Shown: positions 1 to 5,656 of the stretch, in pieces
How the letters are laid out: every line of letters begins with the position of its first letter
How positions within the stretch are numbered: the stretch's first letter is position 1
Source: Treponema sp.
Lineage (GTDB): Bacteria > Spirochaetota > Spirochaetia > Treponematales > Treponemataceae
Reading direction: 5' to 3'
Assembly: GCA_012513125.1 (NCBI GenBank)
Contig: JAAZCS010000278.1
Coordinates: forward strand, 1-10,714
Length of the DNA: 10,714 bases
Position numbers and translations under genes: made by a program
The notes under the pieces: model-generated
Told to the model about the DNA's origin: nothing
Seen by the model: only the letters and a program-made list of their open reading frames with translations
Databases searched by the model: none

Positions 1-110
1 AATGTTGAATTATAGTATTCAATATTGTTACTATAACAAAAAGCTTCAAAATGTAAATTTTGAAATAGTCGATTACTATGATTTCCGTATTCGTTAAACA
101 GAACAATCAT
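1..110 (-). CDS. Glycosyltransferase-like protein (GT11 / fucosyltransferase-type N-terminus), 3' part beyond window
   Basis: Only the first 36 codons are in the window. The N-terminus reads MIVLFNEYGNHSNRLFQ and continues through HFEAFCYSNN. The arrangement 'short beta strand - YGN..NRLFQ - helix' resembles the start of alpha-1,2-fucosyltransferase-like (GT11) and related sugar-nucleotide transferases, where G-x-x-x-N-R-x-F-Q lies in the nucleotide-binding half. The start is ATG at 110 with an AAGGGG ribosome site 8-12 bases upstream. An acctaac core-like heptamer at 131-137 lies just upstream, so the gene may begin a cassette there rather than at the attC at 267. It is oriented like all other cassette genes. 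The assignment rests on a short N-terminal motif, so another nucleotide-sugar enzyme is possible. Confidence 0.5.
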   Translation of the reverse strand, partial: MIVLFNEYGNHSNRLFQNLHFEAFCYSNNIEYYNST

Positions 111-130
111 TATTATGCCCCTTTCTATAA

Positions 131-137
131 ACCTAAC
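131..137 (-). other. Possible lone integron core site (vestigial cassette boundary)
   Basis: The heptamer acctaac (minus strand GTTAGGT) fits GTTRRRY and is followed on the plus strand by attttctcgcttg, loosely like the left arm of the attC sites. It sits 21 bases upstream of the start at 110, the spacing seen in other cassettes. No matching right arm and no head hairpin are visible, so it may be chance. Confidence 0.25.
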
Positions 138-266
138 ATTTTCTCGCTTGTTCAGTTCTAAATTATTTATCCTGCGTTTTTATCAGTATAACTTCAAAAC
201 TGAAACAATTGTAAATCTATCATATACCACAAAATAAAACTTTTCCACAGAAAGTTATACCTATAG
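138..266. other. Gene-free cassette leader
   Basis: No coding sequence is supported here. It is the 5' portion of the cassette that follows the attC at 267-384 in the direction of transcription. It is very AT-rich and holds TATACT-like and TTTACA-like hexamers on the minus strand, but their spacing (19 bases) is poor, so I do not call a promoter. Confidence 0.3.
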
Positions 267-384
267 GTCTAACATTTGCTTGAGCTGCATTGCCGCGCCC
301 AAAGGGCTTGGCGTAAAAATTGCTGAGCGAAGCGACTGCAATTTTTATGACAAAGGCAATGTCCGCTCGAAGCAGTTGTTAGGT
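267..384 (-). repeat. attC recombination site (118 bp)
   Basis: The outer cores are gtctaac (267-273) and gttaggt (378-384). The inner boxes are gcttgagctg and ccgctcgaagc, whose pairing leaves one unpaired G in the right arm. An inner stem pairs gtaaaaattgc with gcaatttttat around the apical 11-mer GAGCGAAGCGA (325-335), which contains the GCGAAGC mini-hairpin. The crossover point is between 273 and 272 on the minus strand. The site ends the SH3b cassette, whose stop codon is 4 bases from the right core. Confidence 0.93.
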
Positions 385-388
385 ACTC

Positions 389-1144
389 TTACTTTATTGT
401 TTTTATATATCCGCCGAATACCCATCCATAAACAGGGCAATACATATCTTCATATGCATAATCAACATAATACCAACAAGATTTTATGCCATCTATTGTA
501 TCTTCATTTTTTGTTTTCCCAATAATTTTTATATGCATCTTATCATCTAGTACATATACTTTTTCTGATGATATATTTGGCATTTCACGAACGTTTAATT
601 TGCCGTTACTTACTACAACATCACCATCATACTTATACACATCATATGTATTAATAATATACCATTTATTAAACTCAGCCTCAGTTCCTAGGGCGTAAAA
701 TACTGTTTTCTGATTTTCATGGATTAATTTTATAGAGTACCAAAAATCAGTTTTATCAATACGATATTCTAATTCAAAGGATTTTCCATTCATAGATATA
801 TTCTTAAGTAAATCTTGTGTGTTAGGAAAAACTTTAATTACATTACAAATTATTTTATTATCTTTTATAGTATATGTTCCGTATAAAACTTCATCCAAGT
901 GCATTGCTTGTAAAATGAATTCGTTTTTGTAAAAGGTAAGTGAGATATTTCCATCACAAACTTTGTATGGCGGATAATACCAATTCACTGATTCTAAATT
1001 AGTATTAGTAAGCTTTTCATCATATTGAATATTTCCGTGTGCTTTTCTTAGTTCAGAATAGCGACTCATTAATAAATCAGTCTGAGTATAAACATTGAAA
1101 ATCGCTAAACACGATATACAAATAAACACAAAAGCCTTTTTCAT
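389..1144 (-). CDS. Secreted SH3b-domain protein (cassette gene)
   Basis: This is a 251-residue exported protein. Residues 1-21 form a signal peptide: MKK followed by a hydrophobic stretch, with likely cleavage near VYT-Q. The cysteine at 12 is not in a convincing lipobox. Residues 88-102 (YGTYTIKDNKIICNV) look like one strand pair of a small beta-barrel. Residues about 178-248 form a bacterial SH3 domain, recognisable from LNVREMPN (183-190), a central beta region and the closing GWVFGGYI (240-247). Such domains usually bind peptidoglycan or mediate surface contacts and are common in treponemal lipoproteins and periplasmic proteins. The ATG at 1144 has an AAAGGAG site 7 bases upstream. The stop lies 4 bases from the attC core, the classic compact cassette layout. 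There is no catalytic domain, and its specific role is unknown. Confidence 0.85.
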   Translation of the reverse strand: MKKAFVFICISCLAIFNVYTQTDLLMSRYSELRKAHGNIQYDEKLTNTNLESVNWYYPPYKVCDGNISLTFYKNEFILQAMHLDEVLYGTYTIKDNKIICNVIKVFPNTQDLLKNISMNGKSFELEYRIDKTDFWYSIKLIHENQKTVFYALGTEAEFNKWYIINTYDVYKYDGDVVVSNGKLNVREMPNISSEKVYVLDDKMHIKIIGKTKNEDTIDGIKSCWYYVDYAYEDMYCPVYGWVFGGYIKTIK

Positions 1145-1163
1145 CTTTTACTCCTTTATTCCG

Positions 1164-1179
1164 CAGCCGCCGCAGGCTG
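1164..1179 (-). other. Cassette-head hairpin (SH3b cassette)
   Basis: The arms cagcc (1164-1168) and ggctg (1175-1179) enclose a 6-base loop, one base from the attC core at 1181. It precedes the ribosome site of the SH3b gene. Confidence 0.55.
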
Positions 1180-1180
1180 G

Positions 1181-1289
1181 ACCTAACATTTGCTTAACTT
1201 GCAATTCCGCGCCCGCAGGGCTTGGCGCGGTTTGTGCGCAAGCACATAACCGTGACAAAGGAATTGTCAGGTTGAAGCACTTGTTAGAT
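1181..1289 (-). repeat. attC recombination site (109 bp)
   Basis: The cores are acctaac (1181-1187) and gttagat (1283-1289). The inner boxes gcttaacttg and caggttgaagc leave one unpaired G in the right arm. The apex is gtgc-gcaa-gcac, a short stem with a GCAA loop, unlike the GAGCRWAGCGA apex of most sites here. The right core supplies the TAA stop codon of the phosphodiesterase gene. Confidence 0.92.
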
Positions 1290-2438
1290 TTCTTTAATAA
1301 TTAATGGTACAAGCATTTCTTCAGGAGTTAAACCTGCATGATGACCTATAAATTTTTTTATTCTCTTTTGATTGCTATTCATTGATTTAAATCTTAATAA
1401 ACTACTTCCAATTCCAATAGCAACAAAATCACCGATAAAATCTAATGTTTTTGAATGAGTTTTTCCAAATCCCAGAATTTTTTTATCAAATATTTCGTTA
1501 CGGGAAAACAGCATGAATTCATCATGGAAATATGTGTTAAAAAGGCGCTCAAATTGTCTTTTTTTATTTGCCTTAATAAAGAACGAAACTGCACGAGATT
1601 CTACAGATGGCGGCATAATCATACAGTCAAATAAGTCTTGATAATCATTAATATAGAAATCGTGAGTTATTGATGTTTGCCCATGGTCTGCAGATATAAT
1701 AACAAGAGTATCATCCAACTGAGTAGTTAGCCTTGAAAGCTCATTATCTATTTTTTGAAGATATTCAACAGTTTCTTTACTATTACATCCCGTTTCATGC
1801 ATAACAGAATCGGGATTATCCCAATATGAAAAAATAAAATTCTTACCAGGATAATTACATATTTCACTTGCTTTGCTGAAAAGATTATCCAATGAGTTTA
1901 TTTTACAATTTATATTTCCGTTTGAAGGAAAAGATATATGAGCTGGTTGAAGTGTAAATATTCCGAGATCAGAATTTTTATTTCGTATTTTCTCGAAAAT
2001 TGTTCGATATGGCATGATATTATACGCAACTGAAATATCATCGATAGGCTGTCCAGTAAAACTATCCTGATTCAAATATATATCTACAATTCTTGAGTAT
2101 TCTTTGAAAAATAGTGACCAACCAATCCAACCATGTTCATTTGGTGATAAACCTGTGTAATAAGAAGTCATTGCAGCAGTTGTGGTTGACGGAAATACAG
2201 ATGTATATGAACCATAATTGTTTGAATTTAAAAAACTTCCTGCTGAGAGATTTTTTTGAATAATATCAGTGCCTAAACCATCAAAAATCATGAATAAAAT
2301 ATTTTTATAGTTTTTACCGAGTTTGTCATCTAAAATATTTACGGTTGTGTATTTATTCTCAACAGAATAATAATTTAATACTGAATTAATAATGTTAACA
2401 ATTGATTTATTGTAATCTGGTACAATGTATCTTTTCAT
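1284..2438 (-). CDS. Alkaline-phosphatase-superfamily nucleotide pyrophosphatase / type I phosphodiesterase
   Basis: The 384-residue protein has the full metal-site signature of the type I phosphodiesterase / nucleotide pyrophosphatase family. MIFDGLG (50-56) supplies the first metal aspartate D53. FPSTTTAAMTSYYTG (82-96) holds the nucleophile threonine. WDNPDSVMHETG (206-217) supplies D207 or D210 and H214. SADHGQ (249-254) supplies D251 and H252. GHHAGLTPEEMLVPL near the C-terminus gives the last histidine, with the 'HxGLTPEEMLVPL' ending typical of this branch. The family hydrolyses phosphodiester or phosphonate bonds with two zinc ions; the substrate cannot be told from sequence. No signal peptide is visible, so it probably acts in the cytoplasm. 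The ATG at 2438 follows AGAGGA. The TAA stop is formed by the attC core itself. Confidence 0.9.
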   Translation of the reverse strand: MKRYIVPDYNKSIVNIINSVLNYYSVENKYTTVNILDDKLGKNYKNILFMIFDGLGTDIIQKNLSAGSFLNSNNYGSYTSVFPSTTTAAMTSYYTGLSPNEHGWIGWSLFFKEYSRIVDIYLNQDSFTGQPIDDISVAYNIMPYRTIFEKIRNKNSDLGIFTLQPAHISFPSNGNINCKINSLDNLFSKASEICNYPGKNFIFSYWDNPDSVMHETGCNSKETVEYLQKIDNELSRLTTQLDDTLVIISADHGQTSITHDFYINDYQDLFDCMIMPPSVESRAVSFFIKANKKRQFERLFNTYFHDEFMLFSRNEIFDKKILGFGKTHSKTLDFIGDFVAIGIGSSLLRFKSMNSNQKRIKKFIGHHAGLTPEEMLVPLIIKEI

Positions 2439-2450
2439 TTTTATCCTCTG

Positions 2451-2459
2451 CCCGAAGGG
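2451..2459 (-). other. Cassette-head hairpin (phosphodiesterase cassette)
   Basis: CCC-GAA-GGG; on the minus strand it reads CCCTTCGGG, which can form a C(UUCG)G-type loop in RNA. It ends three bases from the attC core at 2463 and lies just upstream of the AGAGGA ribosome site. Confidence 0.5.
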
Positions 2460-2462
2460 TCA

Positions 2463-2528
2463 ATCTAACATTGTTTTAACCTGCAAACGGGCTTGTCCCG
2501 TTTGTCAGCGTTGAAAACTGTGTTAGCT
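2463..2528 (-). repeat. attC recombination site, short form (66 bp)
   Basis: The cores are atctaac (2463-2469) and gttagct (2522-2528); the latter departs from GTTRRRY at one position. The inner boxes gttttaacc and gttgaaaac leave one unpaired G. The central stem pairs caaacggg with cccgtttg around a short loop. The site ends the toxin-antitoxin cassette. Confidence 0.9.
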
Positions 2529-2542
2529 GTGTCTTCTCGTTT

Positions 2543-2827
2543 TTATTGCATCATTGTTTTATAGTTCAAATTGTGTTCACGAGCAAATGCAATAAAATCT
2601 TTTTCTTCTTGTGTTACTCGAATTTGGAATTTCAACGGTTGTGTGAATTTCTGTTTTCTTCCGGCATTTTCTCTTGCTCCACCATGTCCGAATTCTTTTG
2701 TGTATGAAGCGAGTCCTGATTTCTTCATATATTCTTTTTCTGAAATCATTTTTTCATCCGCACTTACTTTTGATACAGGTTTCTTGAAAACATAGCCTTC
2801 TGAATCCTTTACAAAAACATATTCCAT
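2543..2827 (-). CDS. Antitoxin of a type II toxin-antitoxin pair
   Basis: This 94-residue basic protein follows the toxin gene with a gap of only two bases. Residues 49-58 carry GGARENAGRK, a basic loop seen in phage-type DNA-binding proteins. It is followed by a ribbon-helix-helix-like stretch, PLKFQIRVTQEEKDFIAFA, about residues 64-82. From position and fold I infer that it neutralises the toxin and binds the operator at 3144-3155. A strong AAAGGAGG site 7 bases before the ATG lies inside the end of the toxin gene. Antitoxin translation should therefore be efficient and may be coupled to toxin translation. The order toxin-then-antitoxin matches HigBA-like systems, but the antitoxin lacks the HigA helix-turn-helix, so the pair is a hybrid type. 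The stop is 14 bases from the attC core. Confidence 0.75.
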   Translation of the reverse strand: MEYVFVKDSEGYVFKKPVSKVSADEKMISEKEYMKKSGLASYTKEFGHGGARENAGRKQKFTQPLKFQIRVTQEEKDFIAFAREHNLNYKTMMQ

Positions 2828-2829
2828 AA

Positions 2830-3126
2830 TCAGTCCTCCTTTAATCTTTTCTTTGCAACCTTGATTTTATCTTTCGGTGTTTTTTGTGTCTTCTTTACGA
2901 ATACAACACCTATTAAAATAATTTTCTCAGGTTGATATTTGAACAAGGATCTTAATTCGTTTGATTTGATTTCGAAGATTTTCCCTTGAAGATGTTTTAC
3001 TCTTACAAATTCAATTCCATCTTCTTCGATTGTCTTATATTCTGAAGCGAGAAGGTCTTGTTGTGTTTGTTCTAGAACTGAAATTTCGGAAATAGCCGCT
3101 TCCAGTTTTTCCACCTTGAACTTCAT
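2830..3126 (-). CDS. RelE/HigB-like toxin (phage-derived Gp49-like family)
   Basis: The protein has 98 residues, the usual length for this family. The hallmark C-terminus is present: a hydrophobic strand (IILIGVVF) followed by VKKTQKTPKDKIKVAKKR, the Gp49-like / RelE-superfamily signature. An upstream strand VRVKHLQGKIFEIKSNELRSLFKYQ carries the basic and aromatic residues expected of a ribosome-dependent mRNA endonuclease. The ATG at 3126 is only six bases from the promoter -10 box, so the transcript should be leaderless or nearly so, and no ribosome site exists. The gene ends TGA two bases before the antitoxin ATG. In integrons such cassettes usually act to stabilise the array against deletion. 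The specific catalytic residues are not assigned. Confidence 0.85.
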   Translation of the reverse strand: MKFKVEKLEAAISEISVLEQTQQDLLASEYKTIEEDGIEFVRVKHLQGKIFEIKSNELRSLFKYQPEKIILIGVVFVKKTQKTPKDKIKVAKKRLKED

Positions 3127-3132
3127 GATTTA

Positions 3133-3161
3133 AATATACTTCCATATCTTGATATTGTCAA
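3133..3161 (-). promoter_or_regulatory. Toxin-antitoxin promoter
   Basis: On the minus strand TTGACA (3156-3161) and TATATT (3133-3138) are separated by exactly 17 bases. The predicted transcription start falls at or next to the A of the toxin ATG at 3126. Confidence 0.85.
3144..3155. promoter_or_regulatory. Putative antitoxin operator
   Basis: The sequence ATATC-TT-GATAT, a perfect 5-bp inverted repeat, lies entirely between the -35 and -10 boxes. A bound antitoxin-toxin complex would block RNA polymerase. The operator role is inferred from its position. Confidence 0.65.
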
Positions 3162-3257
3162 CATTTTCAAAATGTTTATTTATTTACTTTCAGTTGAATC
3201 TAATAACATTAACAACTTGCTTTATTCAAATTAAAATAGATTTCTCTTCCTTTGGAG

Positions 3258-3271
3258 CTGCCACGAGGCAG
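3258..3271 (-). other. Cassette-head hairpin (toxin-antitoxin cassette)
   Basis: CTGCC-ACGA-GGCAG is a perfect 5-bp stem with a tetraloop, ending three bases from the attC core at 3275. The toxin promoter lies about 95 bases further on, so this hairpin is not part of the toxin transcript made from that promoter. Confidence 0.7.
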
Positions 3272-3274
3272 TCC

Positions 3275-3384
3275 AGCTAACATTTGGTTAACCTGCATTG
3301 CGTTAAGCTGTCACGAATCTTGCCGAGCAAAGCGACAGCAAGATTCGTGACAGTAGCAATGTCAGGTTGAACCAGTTGTTAGCA
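3275..3384 (-). repeat. attC recombination site (110 bp)
   Basis: The cores are agctaac (3275-3281, one departure from RYYYAAC) and gttagca (3378-3384). The inner boxes ggttaacctg and caggttgaacc leave one unpaired G. The inner stem pairs cacgaatcttgc with gcaagattcgtg. The apex is GAGCAAAGCGA (3325-3335). The site ends the metallopeptidase-like cassette. Confidence 0.93.
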
Positions 3385-3391
3385 AATTTTC

Positions 3392-4054
3392 TTATTTGTT
3401 CTCATTTACTAAATAAGTAATAAAATCATCTATATATTTAGTATGTATTTGTTTGTTATTTAATGACTCGTTAGCAAGATTAATAAAAAAAGGGATCCCT
3501 TTATTCCGTATCAACCATTGAGTATAACAACCGACAATTGGGTATGAGTCATTACCATATTTATAGAATCCTTCATCTGTTGCTAGTATTTCTTTATAAA
3601 ATCCAATTTGATCTTTATTGCTTTTTTTGTTAACCCAATCATTAAGATTTAAGCCATCCCAATAATCGTCACAAAATACTGCAAAGCCTTCGTCTAATTG
3701 TATAGCCGGGAATCCACGCAACATATTTTCTAAAAGCAGATGCGCAACCTCATGGCAGCCAATTGCTTTTACCTCTACACTATATGTTGCATGAATGGTA
3801 TTCGGTAAATAACAGAATGCGTTTTTTGGTTTAGCATCTTCTGGTTTAGTATTTATATCATAACTTATTCCAAATTCTATTGAACTGTTGAACAACACCA
3901 ACCTTATACATATTTTTGGATCGTATCCCAGGGTATTCACCACTTTTGAGTAACATTGCTCCTGGAACTCTAGTATTTTATTTTTATCGTTACTTATAAA
4001 CTCATTGTTACTAAAATACATTTCAAAATGATCTGATGATAATTGTTTATCCAA
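3392..4054 (-). CDS. Gluzincin-type metallopeptidase-like protein (HExxH)
   Basis: The 220-residue protein has HEVAH at 101-105 and DEGFAVF at 121-127. This is the zinc-binding pair of the gluzincin (peptidase MA-like) clan: two histidines, the general base E102 and the third ligand E122 in the E-G-F/W-A context. The spacing between the motifs is short, as in small peptidase-MA-like proteins. There is no signal peptide or membrane segment, so it is predicted to be cytoplasmic. Its substrate cannot be inferred. The start chosen is TTG at 4054, preceded by AGGGT 6-10 bases upstream; the first ATG (codon 12) has no ribosome site. The stop is 7 bases from the attC core. Like most cassette genes here, it has no recognised partner. 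Confidence 0.8.
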   Translation of the reverse strand: MDKQLSSDHFEMYFSNNEFISNDKNKILEFQEQCYSKVVNTLGYDPKICIRLVLFNSSIEFGISYDINTKPEDAKPKNAFCYLPNTIHATYSVEVKAIGCHEVAHLLLENMLRGFPAIQLDEGFAVFCDDYWDGLNLNDWVNKKSNKDQIGFYKEILATDEGFYKYGNDSYPIVGCYTQWLIRNKGIPFFINLANESLNNKQIHTKYIDDFITYLVNENK

Positions 4055-4088
4055 TTTTGTACCCTATTTATTTTATTTATTCTTTTCG

Positions 4089-4104
4089 CGCCGCGTAAGC
4101 GGCG
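4089..4104 (-). other. Cassette-head hairpin (metallopeptidase cassette)
   Basis: CGCCGC-GTAA-GCGGCG is a perfect 6-bp GC stem with a tetraloop, ending three bases from the core at 4108. Confidence 0.7.
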
Positions 4105-4107
4105 ACG

Positions 4108-4114
4108 TGCTAAC
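4108..4114 (-). other. Lone integron core site without an attC palindrome
   Basis: tgctaac (minus GTTAGCA) is followed rightward by atgcgtg instead of the usual atttgctt. No L box and no right arm are found before the next core at 4201. It has a head hairpin on its left, as a real boundary would. Confidence 0.6.
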
Positions 4115-4172
4115 ATGCGTGTAAATCATTTAACCAAGAAAGTAGAAAAGAGTGCTCAATATTTATATACAT
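4110..4172 (-). CDS. 20-codon remnant ORF of a micro-cassette
   Basis: An ATG at 4172 is preceded by a GGAGG-containing stretch (GGGAGGCGGAG) about ten bases upstream, the usual position for a cassette gene. The reading frame encodes MYINIEHSFLLSWLNDLHAC and ends with TAG made by the core at 4108. It is most likely the 5' end of a larger gene whose remainder and attC were lost by a deletion ending at the crossover point. It could instead be a genuine small peptide gene. No family is recognised in so short a sequence. Confidence 0.4.
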   Translation of the reverse strand: MYINIEHSFLLSWLNDLHAC

Positions 4173-4187
4173 TTTCTTCTCCGCCTC

Positions 4188-4200
4188 CCGCGCAGCGTGG
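4188..4200 (-). other. Cassette-head hairpin (micro-cassette)
   Basis: CCGCG-CAG-CGTGG pairs with one G.T and directly abuts the core at 4201. It is weaker than the others, because the minus-strand RNA would have an A.C mismatch. Confidence 0.4.
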
Positions 4201-4249
4201 TGCTAACATTTGCTTAACCTGTAATTCCGGCCTGAGCAAAGCGAAGGAT
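4201..4249 (-). repeat. Half attC site, interrupted by the insertion sequence
   Basis: The core tgctaac (4201-4207) and box gcttaacctg are followed by the apical 11-mer GAGCAAAGCGA (4234-4244). A standard left arm is therefore intact up to the apex. The expected right arm (CAGGTTGAAGC...GTTAG) does not follow; the IS left end begins at about 4250. The site is probably inactive. Confidence 0.85.
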
Positions 4250-4300
4250 TGTTCTGCCCAAAGTGAACTTGGACTTTTTTGTAAAAGCTAATAAGGTGGT

Positions 4301-5296
4301 TTAAGCCTGTTGCTCTAACCAATAAGCTTTTCTTTTTATATCTGCAGTATGAAGCTTTTCTCTTCTGTCCGCAAGTCTTTTTTCTTTTCTTCCTGCAAAA
4401 TAGTCTTCTGGAGTCAGATAAAGAAGTGCGCCGTGAAGGCGTTCGTTGTTGTAGAAATCTATCCACTGTGCCATTTTTTGTTTTGCATCTTCATAGCTGA
4501 AGTACGCTGTCTGGCGGACATGTTCAGTTTTTAATGTCGAATGGAATCTTTCAAGTTTGCCGTTTGACTGTGGATGGCAGACTCTTGCTGAAGTTTCATA
4601 AAGTTCCAGCACTGAAATCAGGTCCTTGAAATCCTTCGATATGAACTGCTTTCCATTGTCGTGGATGATTCTTGCGTGAGCTCCCGGGTATTTTTCCTTT
4701 ACTCTTGCAACCAGGAGCTCTATGTTTATTCCCTCCATTGTTTCGCATAATTCCCAGTCCAGAATCTTCCGGCTGTAACCGTCCATTATGCTGATAAAAT
4801 AATAAAAGACACCAAGAACCTTGATGTATGATATGTCGGTGTGCCACTGCTCGTTCGGAGCCAGAGGCTGGTCAAATCCTTTTTTCTTTGCTTCTCCTTC
4901 GTTTTTAGCCCATTTATGAACCAGATCATATTCCTTCATGATGTTGTAAACGCTTGCAGGCCGAACAAAAGCAATGTTTTCGTCTATCATCTGCCAGGCA
5001 AGATAGCGGTAGCCGTACAGGAAGTTTTTGTGGGCAAGAACATATTTCACAACAGCCTGTCGCTCTTGCGGTGTATACCAGTTGAGTCTTGGCGTGTCGT
5101 GATTATGTTTTGTCTCAACACCTTTTCTTGTCTGCCATTCATGCCATGTACTTTTTGAAACACCTGCAAATGAAGCAATTACAGCAACACTGATTTCCGT
5201 CTTTCCGGCCAGTTTCCTGACCTCAGTTTCTATCAGAGTCCGTTTTTCAAGGCTGACTTTTTCTTTCCCTAGCTCCGGCCACCAAAAGTTTTTTTT
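4301..5296 (-). CDS. IS3-family transposase OrfB (integrase-fold catalytic part)
   Basis: This is the DDE recombinase that cuts and joins the IS ends, made as an OrfAB fusion. The frame is open from the slippery A run at 5289-5296 down to the TAA at 4301, about 330 codons. Before the catalytic core comes a helical region including VSLEKRTLI, then an HTH_21-like segment (VLAHKNFLYGYRYLA). The catalytic triad is visible as WHTDISYI (first D), IIHDNGKQF (second D) and NGKLERFHSTLK (E), with 35 residues between the second D and the E. The end GALLYLTPEDYFAGR is typical of the family. A GTG at 5050 could start a shorter product, but the upstream frame encodes conserved sequence, so expression by frameshift is preferred. 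No internal stop is seen, so it may be active. Confidence 0.9.
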   Translation of the reverse strand, partial: KKNFWWPELGKEKVSLEKRTLIETEVRKLAGKTEISVAVIASFAGVSKSTWHEWQTRKGVETKHNHDTPRLNWYTPQERQAVVKYVLAHKNFLYGYRYLAWQMIDENIAFVRPASVYNIMKEYDLVHKWAKNEGEAKKKGFDQPLAPNEQWHTDISYIKVLGVFYYFISIMDGYSRKILDWELCETMEGINIELLVARVKEKYPGAHARIIHDNGKQFISKDFKDLISVLELYETSARVCHPQSNGKLERFHSTLKTEHVRQTAYFSYEDAKQKMAQWIDFYNNERLHGALLYLTPEDYFAGRKEKRLADRREKLHTADIKRKAYWLEQQA

Positions 5297-5583
5297 AACA
5301 GCATATTTTCTTCCGCAATTTCTGCAATTACTTCATCTTTCTTCTGAAGTTTTGCTTCCAGTTCATCAATCTTTTTCTGCTGTGCCTTTTCTGTTATATC
5401 CGGCCGAGTCCGATTGAAAATCATGGCGGCGTTTTCCAGAAATTCTTTCTTCCAGTTCAGAATCATGTTCGGATGAATGTTGTTTTCCTTTGCAACATCG
5501 CTGACAGCTTTTCCATCCTGAATCACTGCCATAACAACTTTCAATTTTTCTTCTGCCGTAAAAGTTCTTCTTGTTCTTCCCAT
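5269..5583 (-). CDS. IS3-family OrfA (helix-turn-helix transposase subunit)
   Basis: The 104-residue DNA-binding protein starts MGRTRRTFTAEEKLKVVM. Its helix-turn-helix, AVSDVAKENNIHPNMILNWK (about residues 26-45), should bind the IS ends. A leucine-zipper-like coiled coil follows from KIDELEAKL to ENMLLKK, used for dimerisation and contact with OrfAB. The ATG at 5583 is chosen over one nine codons upstream because AAGGAAGG lies 6 bases before it. The C-terminus overlaps the start of the orfB frame. The LLKK codons contain the A-AAA-AAA slippery string that redirects some ribosomes into orfB. Confidence 0.92.
   Translation of the reverse strand: MGRTRRTFTAEEKLKVVMAVIQDGKAVSDVAKENNIHPNMILNWKKEFLENAAMIFNRTRPDITEKAQQKKIDELEAKLQKKDEVIAEIAEENMLLKKTFGGRS
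5289..5296 (-). promoter_or_regulatory. Programmed -1 frameshift site of the IS
   Basis: A run of eight A on the minus strand, read as TTA-AAA-AAA-ACT in the orfA frame, presents the A-AAA-AAA heptamer. Slipping back one base enters the open orfB frame. This is the standard IS3-family control of OrfAB production. Confidence 0.8.
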
Positions 5584-5656
5584 AAGGTGTCCTTCCTTTG
5601 TATTATACACCTTATTAGCTTTGCTGTTTTAGTCCAAGTTGCGGTTAGGCATTACA

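Larger units (their letters stand above)
4250..5656 (-). mobile_element. IS3-family insertion sequence (IS150-like ends)
   Basis: The element is about 1.4 kb with orfA, orfB and a -1 frameshift site on the minus strand. Its terminal inverted repeats share AACTTGGACT (4266-4275 against 5631-5640) and a 15-bp block (4284-4298 against 5608-5622), separated by 8 bases on both sides. Outward of these the left end reads TGTTCTGCCCAAA, close to the IS150-group terminus, while the right end reads TGTAATGCCTAAC, a weaker match. The right boundary could be anywhere from 5643 to 5656. The flanks GAT and GTA are not a target duplication, consistent with a deletion next to the element. Confidence 0.88.

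Noticed and set aside
138..266. Promoter for the left-edge gene (TTTACA and TATACT on the minus strand).
   Set aside because: The spacing is 19 bases and AT-rich background makes such hexamers common.
280..525. Plus-strand open frame over the first attC and the SH3b gene.
   Set aside because: It runs through an attC palindrome, has no ribosome site and overlaps a well-supported gene on the other strand.
2654..2683. GGARENAGRK read as a phage terminase small-subunit signature.
   Set aside because: The protein is too short, lies directly behind a toxin gene and has a ribbon-helix-helix-like tail.
4203..4466. Minus-strand frame of 87 codons across the IS left end.
   Set aside because: It is an alternative frame of orfB and the attC arm, with arginine/serine-rich content and no ribosome site.
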